Source of the DNA: Dromaius novaehollandiae
Taxonomy: Eukaryota; Chordata; Aves; Casuariiformes; Dromaiidae
Assembly: GCF_036370855.1 (NCBI RefSeq)
Contig: NC_088102.1
Span: 69,387,601-69,451,600 of the forward strand
DNA length: 64,000 nucleotides
Direction of reading: 5' to 3'
The notes beneath the pieces were generated by a model. The model did not search any database. It worked only from the letters and a program-made list of their open reading frames with translations, and had not been told where the DNA came from. Shown here in pieces: positions 47,701-59,671 of this stretch. How positions within the stretch are numbered: the first letter of the stretch is position 1; every line of letters starts with the position of its first letter. The translations under genes were made by a program, and so were the position numbers.

Positions 47701-50700
47701 TCCCCTTTTGCTCATTATGCAACAATTTGCTATTTTAACTATGCGTAGCAATGGCCTAATACCGAGCTGAAATAACTGATTTGTGAGGGAACTTGCAACT
47801 CCAGTACTGCTGGTTATTCAAGCACACTGCCGTTTTTTCCTTTGTTAGGATGCAGAAGGGTGGATTCCAGATATGGATTCCAGACCCTGTAGTTCTGAGT
47901 CAGGCGCTGATTTTAGCTAAGTATTTGCAGTGGTGTAGTTTTTATGACATCCTGGCAGAGCTTTAAGCCAAAGAAGGGATTGTGGCTGGTTATTTCCTTG
48001 TGGGCTGTTAAACCTCTATCATGCACAGCGGGCATGTCAGCAGGGCGATTTTTGAGGGAAGAAATTTCTGAATCTTGTGGGAGCCAGGTCTGCAGTAACA
48101 GCAGTGAGGGGAGTCCACTGGCAGAGCCGGAGATGAGGTACATGTTCTAGGCGATCACTTTGGCAGTACACATCTTTTGGGCACATTTGTTCCTTCCCAG
48201 TGATAACGACTAACAGTCTGAGGTTAAAGAAAGGTCATTAAGTTAGAAAATGTGTCCAAACATGCAACAGTATGACTATTCAGAGAACTGCCTGCCAAAG
48301 AAGTGGTCACTGGACTTAAAGCATACACGTGCTCAAGAGCAGACTGGGTAAATACAGGAGGATCAGCAAAGCAAAGAAGTCGTCAAGGAATTTCAGGGAG
48401 TGGGGTCTGTTCTTCCTCTCACACACACAAACACATTGATTTTCAAGTGGTCTAGCCTGAAACCTAGAAAATGACAGGTCTTGTCTGTTTTACACAGACA
48501 CTAACACTGAGGAACTCTCAGCCTGTGTGAAGAAGTTTAAGTCAGCATTTCCATTTATAGGAGAAACCACATCCCTCTCAATCCCCTGGACAGATTTACA
48601 AAAAAAATCTCCTCTGAAATATCAAATAGCATTTGTAAAGTCAATCCCTTGACTTAAAATTTTTGACTAACGTGCTCTGCTTACTGTACAAATCTTAAGG
48701 TTTTCAATAATCTTAGGGTCATATCGGCATAAAATAAGTAGAGCGGACTTTTCAGCCCACAATCTGTGAAATACTCCACATAATTGAGACAAATGGGCTT
48801 CATTCAAAAAGAATCACTGATACTACTTGGTATGCAAGGTATAAAAGTACCTTTATATCCAGCCAAAGTGGCTTTGTGATACCCCTAAACCTCAAAACTG
48901 AGGACTGTTTTTGACCTCAGAATTAAGCTTATAGTTAATTTTTGCTGGAATCATGTTGTACCCTATAGAGTTTTTGACTGTGGTACTTTGTAATTAACTA
49001 ATTTAATCCTACTTTGTTTCCATTTTGTCTCAAGGGAGTAACACAATTACTCGTAAATAGAAAATGGTCACCAAGCAATGAATCCAGGTGAGAATCCCTC
49101 CGAAAACAGAACAAAACCCGCTGCTGGTTTAACAGGAGCACGTTGTACTCCATTACAGGTACTTAGTAGACTTATGAATTAAACACAATACAATATCAAG
49201 GAGCTCTCCTTTCCAGTCTGATGATAATTTGCACCAACTGAATTTAAAAATCTGGCTTGTTAGGTATTAACCAGTCGTCTGGGAATCCGGTTGAGTAACA
49301 GAGCAGTTGTTGCAACACCAAGACTCCCATATAAATCATGCCTGAGTCTTAAGTAAATATAGGTTCAAATATTGATTCAAATGAGAGATATGACTACAGT
49401 TTAAGAGGTTAAAGTTGCCGCTGAACTGCTTCAGAGAGGACCACTCCCTCTGTATTCATTTGAGATTCACAGAGTGTTCACTTTAGTCTGAATTCACAGG
49501 AACGGGGCATTTCACTTCACTTGTGATAATGACACTCTCCATCAGAACTAATGTTTGATGCTATGAAATCAAAGGTATTGCACCAAACATCACTCTCTAG
49601 CAGTAAGTTGTTTAGTTATTTATGCTGCAGATAGGCATAATTTCTGGGAACAGGGGTGGGGTGAGAGATGATACATTATTTTTTACTGAGCACCAAAGGC
49701 AGGGGGAGAGGGGGCATACATGTAGGTTATTTTCTGACATACAGAGGCTGTAACAACTGCCACTCCAAAAAATCTAGAGGAAGGAACTAGGGTGAAAGGA
49801 ACACTCGATCATGAAATAGAAAGGTGCTTCTCACACCTCAGAAAACGGAAGCAGCCTCTCATCAGTCTGATGAAGCTCAAGAGAAAAGGGGTGCCCCGTG
49901 CTATTTTTTTTATACTGACACAAAGTATTGTGAGCCACATCCACACTAGCACTTGGTCTTCTGTTGCAATATAGGTATTTCCTTTGCTTAGCCTTGAATC
50001 CCAATTGCTCTTCTAAGTAGGAGTAACACAAATCTTTCTGGATACATTTTACGGTTACAGATCCGAACAACAGTGAGTTTCCCAGTTTCCTGGGCATTAC
50101 TGCCTTACCAAAGTCCTAAGCCAGCAACCTAGAGAAAAGAGCCTGTATGTTCCATTCCCAACTAGTCCAGGTAAATGTATTGTGAGTAATATACACCAGC
50201 TGCTCTAAATTTCCAGCTCTTGTTGATATTCGCTTTTAAGAGCAGCTCTATAATTGCTATAGTCACTAAATTTTTTCAGAAAAAAAGTTTAGAACATAGA
50301 AATAAAGCTACATTTTGAATGATGATGATAAGTAGATTTACATCAAAGCAGCTCCAGCTTTTAAATGTAGGAAGCTAGACATACCTTTATCTCCTAGAAC
50401 AGATTAGCTCATTGCTTTTTTATTTTTTAAGACACGGAAGATAAATTTATGCATCACCTTAGCTTTCAGAGTAACACTGTTTTCTTAATCATATTATTCA
50501 TAAGAGGAGCGGCTGGAATCAAAGCTTGGAGCATCATACCACCTAAAACTGAGCCACTGTATAAATCATAAAAGCTTGGAAATAAACACCCTCACCCTCA
50601 GAAAAGGTATCTCCTGAGGGAGGCAAACTGGCCTTAACTGATATTATTATGCAAAACCCAACTAGCCACTGAATTCAGAGCAATTAGGCCCCACAAAATA

Positions 50701-51315
50701 ATTCTCCAAGCAACACTTTTACTATTGTATGCTTCTCACAGTGCCATAGCGCACACAGAAAATCATTGTTCTTCGAGCTACTGTCCACAGAGACTCTGCT
50801 TGCCATGTACATGTCTCATGCATGCACAGCTGCATACTTTTGGCCTGCAGCATCTGCTGTGGTTGAACCTGTTCCTTGGATGCCATCACAGGCTCCCTAC
50901 AGCCCATGGAAAGAAGGACAGAGCAAATTCAGTTATCTCTCAGTTCCTTCTAATTGCTGATAGCCATAAGACAAAATCCCCACCTACATCATTTCTTAGC
51001 ATATTGTGCAATTTTAAATCCTTTCCTTACCTATGTAGTTAGCTAGCATGTTGCTCTGAATTGTGCAAGAAATTCTTTTATCCACTGCTTGACAGGCTTG
51101 TTAGTGTTAAGGACCTTTTTGCTATTACAGTCTGGCGGCTGCAACTGAAACAGAGCTGGGTTGGTTCCAAATCGGTCTGTAACCATCCTTTTTTTTGCCC
51201 TACAAAAGCTGCCATACCTACCGCAGGCATTCAGTTTGCCAGTCCTCCTCGTAAGGAGTCTGTTTTTCAGGCAGGATTTGGCTAGATGCTGAAATCTGCC
51301 CCAGTTTCCTTGCAG
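41713..51315. other. Long spacer, no gene recognised
   Basis: Mostly AT-rich with a slightly CpG-richer spot at 46570-46760. A run of 19 T lies at 43632-43650. KMT5B, expected here from mammalian order, has a large final coding exon that would show as a long ORF; none is present. Confidence 0.5.
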
Positions 51316-51448
51316 GGCCTTGCAAATCTACCCGCCCTGAAAGACCAGAGGCTGTTTAGCAACATATGGGACTTCTGACATGACTCCCAGTGAGGGGGAC
51401 CTCAGCTACGCGCCTCGAAGCGTGGCGTGCCTTAGAGCCCCTCCTCAG
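51316..51448 (+). other. Candidate 133-nt exon
   Basis: Acceptor CCAGTTTCCTTGCAG and donor CAG then GTAAGG, both strong. All three frames contain stops when read from the acceptor, but ATG at 51380 is open for 23 codons to the donor (MTPSEGDLSYAPRS onward). Would fit a non-coding RNA exon or a first coding exon. Confidence 0.2.
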
Positions 51449-52388
51449 GTAAGGCACAGGAGCGATTCATTGCCACATCTGGACAGAAGGATGAGATGGG
51501 CCAAGGTTACTGTTCCTCCACGTTACCCTGTGGTCTGCACCCCAGCTGCTGGGGAAAGCTTGCGCTGCCTGTTAGAGAAAAAGCCCTGCAGTGGCAGCGA
51601 ACAGCGTGTTCGGGAGCTAGAGCTGTGCCGTACCCAGCAGAAGGACAAAGACATCAGGGACACGCTGAACCGACCGATTTAGGAACGGACACCAAGGAGT
51701 GCTGCTCTGTACCAGGCAGGCACCTTTCTTGCTCAGTGCAGTACTGGAGGAGGAGAAGTACTGTGAGCAAGGGATGGTTAATTATTGTGTAATTCCCTCT
51801 CAGCACTTCTCCCACATGCTGGGATCTGCAAAAAGGAGGAATTTTGTACTGGTGTCACAGCTGTTATAAGCTATTATAAAATTTAAAGTATTTTCTCCCA
51901 GAGGATAATAGCTTCTGTCCGAGGACATATGAGACCTCTAAGCCTTGCACCTTCTGGGCATGCTTGAGATGGAAAAGTACCAAAATTTATCTCTACCTCA
52001 GCAATTGGCTCTGCTAAGAGAAATAACTCTAGCTCATCAACCATGTAATCCAAAAAATCACTGTGATTACAGACCTTTGCATTAACAGAAAAAAATCCAA
52101 CTTAATTCTGACTCCAGGGACAATGTCCATAAAGGCAGTTTCACTCTGAGGTCTTCAGGGAGTGGTCGCACAACGATTTCAAACAAGAATAAGCTCTTCC
52201 AAGCACATGAGTGGTTAATTTGGCTTCTTACTCCTGTGCAGTAGATTTTGCCAGACATTGTTTAGCAAGGGTCTTTGAAACTGGTGTTTCTGCCAAGCAG
52301 GCAGCTAGTGGACAAAAATTCTTTTACTTGGGGAACAGATGAAAAGGCCTACTTAAGCCTTCATAAGAGTTTTCCTTCTTTCACTTGC

Positions 52389-52418
52389 GCCTGCCAAGGC
52401 TATGCCTGCCAAGGCTAT
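52389..52418 (+). repeat. Perfect 15-bp tandem duplication
   Basis: GCCTGCCAAGGCTAT twice, head to tail. Confidence 0.9.
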
Positions 52419-52975
52419 TGCTAGAGAGGTTTTGATTCAAGGATGGAGAACTTGCTGAGATTGCCGACAGATGGAGGGTGCAGGAGCTCAGCAAGATCCT
52501 CCCCGTATAGAGGTTTTGAAGTGCGCAGCTATCCTCTTGGCTTTTGACATAGCATTTCCCTTCTCCTGGAGGTCCACTGTCAAGGACCTGATGGACAGAA
52601 ACGCAGCCGTGCACTTTGTCAACAGAAAAGTGGAGCCAGGCCATCTCCTTCCCGCTGGCAGGCCGTTTGGCTTGGGGCTTTGGGTATTTGCCCGTAGAGG
52701 ATACTAGTGTCCCCATACCTGCCTGGCAGTTCGCGTTCCCTGGCACAGCCCCAGCGATCCTGTTACACCAAGGAAGTTGGAGGTAGAGGCCCAGTGGCGA
52801 TAGCCCCCAGCCTGGGTCAGGCCACTCGGGCGCTTGTGCGTGCCCCGGCTGTCAATGCAGCCCAAGTGGTGCTGCCAGTGCTGCCTCCTCCTGCTGCTCA
52901 AAATCGCTTGTTGCCACATGGCTAAGTGCCACAGAGAGACACGACTCAGTTAAAGTTCAAGCCTAGTTCCTAGCC

Positions 52976-53000
52976 AAAAAAAAAAAAAAAAAAAAAAAAA
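52976..53000 (+). repeat. 25-base poly(A) tract after a GC-rich block
   Basis: Uninterrupted A25 following a GC-richer block (about 52440-52930) with ORFs of 70-120 codons. No AATAAA just before it and no clear target-site duplication, so a retrocopy is not demonstrated. Confidence 0.6.
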
Positions 53001-55783
53001 TTCCTGCTCCCTTCTAACCCTCAAACAGAATGACTTCAAAACAAATAGAGTGATCTCAAAAACAAAAATAGAAGTGCTTTCGATCACCACCTGCCTTCCT
53101 AGAAAATCTCATTTCTGTCATTTTCATGTACTGGCAAGACCTCCAGGGGTTTTCCAGCAGGCTCCTAAGGCTACATTGTCCAGAAAAACTAGCCCCGAAC
53201 AGGCGTGACTTGCTGTCTTACAGCGTTTTTCCTCTCCTGTTGAATTCTACAGGGGTCTCTTGCATGTATTTTTCCCTGTTCAGAAAACATCCACCTCTGT
53301 ATAACCTTGAAAGAGTCACAAGCCTAATAAGACTTTTTTTTTTCTTAATAGATTGTTGATTTAGTGTCTTTCAACTTTCTGTATCTTCATCTCACAGTGC
53401 AGAACAATTCCGGTTCCTAGATCTGGTCAGGTTTATATGAAATTCCACTGCACAAAGGGTGGGATTCACCACAGAGCCGAGTAGCAGTGTCTGAGGAGCA
53501 TCTGAGCCACTGTCCAGAACTCTGTGTACAGTCAACAGTATCCAGGGCAAGACCCACCTATCTCTGAAGTAGATGCTTCAAACAGAAGCACCAAATTCTT
53601 TCCTTTGGCTATAAAAAGAACCTGGATAGGGCAACTCAGGCACATGCACCTTAGTAGATGTCTAGAATGAAGATTAAAACCATCCAGAGTAATTCAGAAT
53701 TAGGTCTGAATCAACACTTACCTCCTGATTATTTTCCCACCGTTCACTCAAACGAAGGGAAAGCTAAGCCACACATCCTCACTGTGCTGGGAGCATGTTT
53801 TCCCTTCTAGTAGGAGGGCAGGACCTTGCCTTGCCTGTAACCTTTGCAGCAGTCTTCCTTAAAGAGCATCTGCGCTCCAGAGAGATGCAAAGCGCTTGCA
53901 TGAGGCTCAGTCTGTGCATTCTCCTAGTTCTGGCCCTCAGCTGAGGCTTTGCCATCAGACACACATGGACTGGCTCTGCCAACACAAGCAGGACTTCTGA
54001 CACTCACCTACAGCTAGGACACTCGACTCAAGCATTGCAGCCCACATGGAGAACACAGGAAAAGGATTACAGTAGCTGAACTGTCCTTTCTCTGCCTCTC
54101 AAACTTTGAGGTAGCAACATGTTCGTGATGGGGTAACACGAGGGCCCTCTTGAAAAGGCAGAAGATGACTGTCATGCACGCATGGAGGAAGAAGGAAGAA
54201 GCAGCAGCAAGAGGCAGATACAGGCAGCTATAAAAAACTTCCATGCTTCAATAGCGAAAGCAAGAGGGGAGGAAAGGAGGCTGTTGCTTACTTGATATGG
54301 GAGGGCAGAAGACCTTCAGGCTGCTCTGAAGAGGGCAGGAGGCCTGTACTTAAACAGTGGCCAAACTTAGATCGCCCATATTTTCTGGGGAAGAACAAAG
54401 GTCTCTGTCCCCTTGCCTGCCTAGGAAAAACCTAAAGAAGTATCAGAGTGTCAGCACAAAGATCCAGCACATGTGCTGCAGAGGCAGAAGGGCTGATACT
54501 TTCCATTTTAGCTTGGCTGCTGCTTTTGGCTGAGAACCAGTAAAAATAAAACTTCACTGTTGTTATTACCACATTTGAGAGATCAGTATGAAGGACAACC
54601 CTGCCACTAGGCAGAGAGAGAGTAACACAGTAGAGGAACTAATAGTTCCCTCCTATCCTTTTCTTTTACTGTGCTACTTGCCTTATCTGCAGACTAACAA
54701 TAGCTCCATAGCAGCATAGGAAAGTTAAACAAGCCCTAAGTCAAGGGGATGTAGCCATCAACCCTAAGGACTGAAGCTATAAGACCACGTACTTTTCTAG
54801 GGGAAAATCTGCAAAAGGAACAGCTTTTGAGGCATTACTGATCCAAAACTACAGCCCTCTGGTCCATCATGCTCCACCTACAAAAAGCTCCCTCCAGGTC
54901 CTGATTGGAGGTTAGCAAAGTCAGAGACCTGGAGCTTTTTGCCTTTAAATCAGAATGTAGCCCACACCAATAGCAGATAATGTTCTAGCAGTGGATTTCA
55001 TCCACATGAAAACAAAAATAGTGACAGCAAGGCAGTCATCAATAGACAGGCACCGAACTAATATGTCCCCAGGGACTATACTGCTACAGACGGGTTGATT
55101 GCCTATGTCAGAGAAGGGAAGAGGCAGAGCAGGGCATTTCCTGTTCCCCTCTTCTGTGTTCAAAGTCAGGCAGTTTGCAGATGATTGTTAAATTCTCTTA
55201 AAACACTTTTAAAGGAAAGAGAGAAATAGAGGTTTGGGCAGGTAGTTTCCATGCTAGAGCTGCATAACTCTGAATAACCCTATTGCACAGCATCATGCTA
55301 AGCAGGAGGGGAACAGGATCCCTCTGTATCTAGGAAGGTTTTAATCAACTGTTTTTTGAAAGTCCAGTCAAAACCCTTTGCATGGAGTACATAGTACTTG
55401 TGTGACTCTCCTGCTATGCTACATTAAATTCATTAAAATATTACAGACTTCTGGGTAGGGTTTTCTTTGTGCCAACATGTATTTTTTAATTTACCCAGCT
55501 TTCCTTTCAGTAAGGTGTGTTCTTCCACACCCACCCTTTGGCCTTGAAAAGGCCAGTCGCTTAACAAACCACACCACGCTCTGTTTGTTTTAGTAATTCT
55601 TACCCAAGGTCTTTATCTAAGAATCCTGTTTGTGCAGCTTTGGACAAGATTCAGTTCTTGGTGGGGAGGGGGAGGGCTTCTTAGAGCCTCTAGTATTTAA
55701 TATACTATCTTACCCAGGGCTATTAAGTAGATGATCTGCAAGCTTGTCGGCCCTGAGATGGTGTGAACCTCTGTTTCTTATAG
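53001..55783. other. Spacer, no gene recognised
   Basis: Ordinary composition, several 60-80-codon ORFs with no recognisable similarity. Confidence 0.5.
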
Positions 55784-55822
55784 TCGGTGGAAGCAGAACT
55801 TGAGACAGCCACTGTGGGAAGG
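55784..55822 (+). other. Candidate 39-nt exon
   Basis: Acceptor CTCTGTTTCTTATAG and donor AGG then GTAAGA enclose 13 whole codons, SVEAELETATVGR, in the frame starting at the first base. It lies about 300 bases before the CpG-rich TEAD patch. Unproven. Confidence 0.15.
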
Positions 55823-56034
55823 GTAAGAGCTATGGGGAACTACAGTTTTAGGAGTGTGCACATAGCACCCAGAAAGCCTAGTCCTTGGAAGAAAACACTG
55901 TGGTGGACAGCCCACCGCAAGTCCTTTCACCTGCTTTTGGAAGGCCTGTCCATGGCAACAGCTAAACTAAAATCACATTCATCTTCCCTTTGCGTTGCAG
56001 CTGCAAATTTGCAGCTTGCAGTGCTAGTCCACAC

Positions 56035-56330
56035 CGCGAATTCACTAATCAGAGCAGTAGATGCGAGAACTGACTAGTGTTAAGGACGCATCGCGGCCGA
56101 ATAAGAGCTGCTTGCCGAGGCCGGACTGCTCTAGTCGGAGCAGTATTAGCTGCTGCTGCGCAAGCATCCTGGCGCAGCCGGGAATGCCTGGAATGTGTGA
56201 GCCAGCAGGTACTTAACAGATCCCCCTCGAGGAAACCTTCCGCATTTCTCATTGAAATAGCACGCCCGCAGAGCGGCAGTTCCCCTGCCCATCGCCTCCC
56301 AGAGACAGCAGCAGCAGCCTCCCTCTAAGC
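56035..56330. promoter_or_regulatory. CpG-richer patch with tandem TEAD motif
   Basis: CG-containing words are frequent here (CACCGCGAATT, CATCGCGGCCG, CTGGCGCAGCCG) compared with flanks. GGAATG at 56181-56186 and 56190-56195 are direct repeats with a 3-bp gap, the arrangement preferred by cooperating TEAD factors. A 7-bp stem (ACTGCTC / GAGCAGT) with a 6-base loop lies at 56125-56144. Confidence 0.4.
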
Positions 56331-58541
56331 CCCATGCAAAGCAAAATCTCTCCAACTTCGGTCTTAATGCCGGCTCCCCTTTCCAAGGCAAAATTGTCAT
56401 GGGAAATGCAAGTTCCACACATCAGCGCATACTGGTGCCTTTCCAAACATGCTCTGGGATTGGATACAGCCCTGGAAGCCGGGCTGCTTTCAGAGGATGT
56501 CCTCCTCCACAGCAGTGAGTGCAGATATCTGCAGTCCATCAGAGTAACAGCTTCCAACAGCCAGAAAAAGGAGCTGCTGCTCTGCTTGTGTGATAGATGA
56601 AATTCCCATAGTTTTTAAAGATGACCATTTCTGCTTTTGCAGTAGCCTTCCCTATTCTGCCCTCATCCTCTTCTGCCTCCCCAACACTGAAATAGCTCAG
56701 AGACACCATGAATAAGATTTTCTGGCAAGTGGTTTTCCAGCTCTTTGAATTCCCAAGTTTGCAAGGCAGCATTTGCTAAAAGGGGGTTGCCCCTACCACG
56801 CTAGCCCCCAGCCCTGCATTCACCACCAATGCTAGCAGGAATGTAGCAAGGACTTTAACTCCAGTGCCTAGGACTATTCTGGGAAGGAGGGAGTTAAAGA
56901 GCCCTCCTTCCTATCTTACCCTACAGGTGTATATTTTCTCAGAAAACATTTCCTTATGAGATTCCCAAACTGCTCTAAGGGTGAATCACCTCTATTCATC
57001 AAATTAATTCTTATCGCTTCTGGACAGATCAAATAATTGGCATAAAATTTATTTCGCTCACTTATAATTGGTTAAGAAACTTCATTTCTGGAAGGGATCT
57101 ATTGCAGCAAGACTGTAAATCACTGTTGCAGCACTAAAAGTAACATGAGCTGTAGATGCTTCAATTTGGCAGGGGGGAGGAAGAGAGGAGGAAGCACAGC
57201 TACTTGCTAGCTCAGTGGTGTAAACCTCTGGAAACACACCCATCAATAAACTCCCCTTTCCTGTCTCCAAGTTCACTTGTGTCACTTCCAGACATTTCTC
57301 ATTTCCAAGGCTCAGAAACCAGTTACAACAGGGACTATGACTCTGTGCAGAACCAAGCAGGCATCTATCGGCCCTCCTCAAGACAAGATACAACCAACCA
57401 AACCAGAAACTTGCAAGATCTGGAGGAAGTTTTATACCCACCCTCCAACCCCATTCATGAGGCTTGTGTTAGAAATGCACTGCCAGAGACAAATGAACCA
57501 AATGAAAGAATAACCATCCCAAAATACATTACAGTCACCACATGCAACTAAAGGTCTCCTATGAGAGCTGCAGGTAGATATCTCGTATAGAGATGGGATA
57601 AGCAGAACTTTCTGAAAGGAGAATGAAAATTTAACATTTCTTGCACAGCAGCAGGCACAGCAGCAGGCACAGCTAGCTAATTGTCTTGCTGGCTAGAATA
57701 TATTAATTCAACACATAAACATGGGGGGGAAGGGAGAAACTCACTTAACACAAGTCTTCTATGAATTAGGACTACTATAAGCTAGTCATCTCAGAGTTCA
57801 GCATAGGGAAGCAAATGCTTTCTCTGAGGTTCGACCCATTTATCTTCACCACCAAGCAATCTATGGCACTGCCAGAGAGCAACTCAGTGTATGCCAGGTG
57901 TATAGAGCACAGAATAACTGTTTAGATAGGACACCTACAGTTCAGTATGGTGAAACCCACCCTAAGACAAGCTACTCCTATGCACCAAAGCTGCAGGACT
58001 GCGGTGTCCCAGGCAGGCCGCCTCGGCCAGCCTTCTCAAAGGCTGTGTATGCAGAGGTAGACTATTAAGAGCATGCGCTGCACAGGCAGACTACAGTTGC
58101 ACTGCAGCTATTCCTCAGGGACCTAGTGGCACAAATGGATCCTGAGCAAATGGGGAAATCCACCTTCTTCTGCCCAGTTTTGTGATGGAAGAAACTGATT
58201 TATAGTAGCATCTCTAAATGAAAAAGTGTTGCTGCTGTTGGAGAGTTGTTCCTTAAAGAAATAGCAGAAGGAGGAGGGGAACAACCAGAAGAGATATGCA
58301 GCTCTAGTGCTTCATATTCAGGAAACACCCACTTCTGTAATCAGTTTTTCATGATGCAAAGAGAAGAGCTGAGAGAAACAGAGGAAATAAATGAGATGAA
58401 CAACAAAAGCAAGCAGAAAGGCAGAGGATCTGTCTGAGGAGAGTTGTTTAACAGTGATTACACACTGCTACTCCACGTCCTTTGGCTCTCCTCTACTGTC
58501 CTGTAATAATTCAATTGCTTTTCCGTTTTCTTGTCTTTCAG
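56331..58541. other. Spacer with short tandem repeat
   Basis: No gene recognised. GCACAGCAGCAG repeats 2.5 times at 57643-57672. An ORF of 131 codons at 57156-57551 has no recognisable domain. Confidence 0.5.
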
Positions 58542-58589
58542 TCTTCTGTTCTTAACTCAACCGTTACTGCTGTTCTTCCACAGTCTCAG
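58542..58589 (+). other. Candidate 48-nt exon
   Basis: Very strong acceptor (TTTTCTTGTCTTTCAG) and donor (CTCAG then GTGAGA) enclose 16 open codons, SSVLNSTVTAVLPQSQ. No gene assigned; may be part of a non-coding transcript or chance in a pyrimidine-rich stretch. Confidence 0.2.
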
Positions 58590-59092
58590 GTGAGATCTGT
58601 GATCCCCTCACCCAGAATACACACAGCTCGCTTCCTGCTCTCAGCACGCCCCTTAGGTGCTTATTGATCTCTATATGCCTTAAAGCAGACAGTCCCCCCC
58701 TTCCATATTTTGTATCCTCTTTGGACAGCACTTGGTCCCATCCTCTTCATCTCCGGCTCTCTGCCTTGCCCTATCTCCCCACGTATCCCAGGGATCTTGC
58801 ATTCAGTACAAGAGAATCAGCTCACTCTTCTAGCACAACAACTCGGCACAACAAAAGGAGAATCCTAAGCATCTCTTGCTGATTCCTATCTAAATCTCAG
58901 TCACGCGCTTACTATTTTACATGCAGCCAACGTTGTGGAATATTAAGGGTCCCTTTAGTGACTACTGGCTGTCTTTATTATCCCTGAATGAGTTTATTAT
59001 TTAACAGATAAGGCCAGTGTTATTGTTTCACACTCACAACTTGTGCAAAACCTTGACCATTCACAGGCAAGTTCTCTCAGAGCCCACGGTGA

Positions 59093-59671
59093 TCAGTAAC
59101 TCCTGGGCATCAGCTCTTCAGCCCTGCAGGACCAGGAGCTCCCTCCATCAGTGGTTCTCTCCAGAGCAGAATGCAGTGGGCCTTTGAACAGCAAGAGGCC
59201 TGAGCCAGCAATTATTCCAATTAACAGGAGCTTTTCTATTGACATCCAAGGTCTTAGCCCAAAGAGGTATAAAAGGATGGGGTACTTGTCCATGATGTTG
59301 GGAAAAAGCTCTTTTCCCCCTTCTAATAACATAAAAGCAATCAGTACCAAGACAAGCACCTTGCCTAGAATGCCAGGTTTTAAAGTCTTCTTTTAAGCGC
59401 TCCCCTCTAATGCAAAGCAAAGGAAGATGAAAGCAGGAGCAACTGTCAAGGCTGTTAAGCAAGAGGGACCATCTGCTTTGAGTGCTAAGAGGCCTTCACT
59501 GAGCTCACTGCTCCAACCAAGCCTCAAGAGCTTGCTCTTGAGAAGCATCTGGCCAAAGGCAGCCCAAAAGCTGCAGATCCTGGATTGGCCTTGTGCCAGC
59601 TGCCATGTAGACCAGAGGAAGCTGAGGACTGCTACCATTACCCACATGGGACACATCCCACGGAAAAGCAC
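59093..59671 (-). pseudogene. Two in-frame hydrophobic ORFs split by one TAA
   Basis: Reading minus from ATG 59671, 92 codons run to TAA at 59393-59395; the same frame then continues for about 100 codons to a stop at 59093. Up to five hydrophobic stretches appear (MWVMVAVLSFLW; LTVAPAFIFLCFALEG; GKVLVLVLIAFMLLEGG; YPILLYLFGLRPW; LLLIGIIAGSGLLLFKG). Could be a decayed membrane-protein copy, two exons (an acceptor-like CATTCTAG lies just after the TAA), or chance. No family recognised. Confidence 0.15.

Noticed and set aside
49035-49087. 53-nt open interval between CTCAAG and CAG/GTGAGA
   Set aside because: Acceptor is mediocre and such pairings are frequent by chance; weaker than the four candidates reported.
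52976-53000. Processed pseudogene ending in A25
   Set aside because: No parent gene recognised, no AATAAA and no target-site duplication, so not annotated as a pseudogene; kept only as a finding.
57156-57551. 131-codon plus ORF
   Set aside because: No recognisable similarity, no splice or promoter context.
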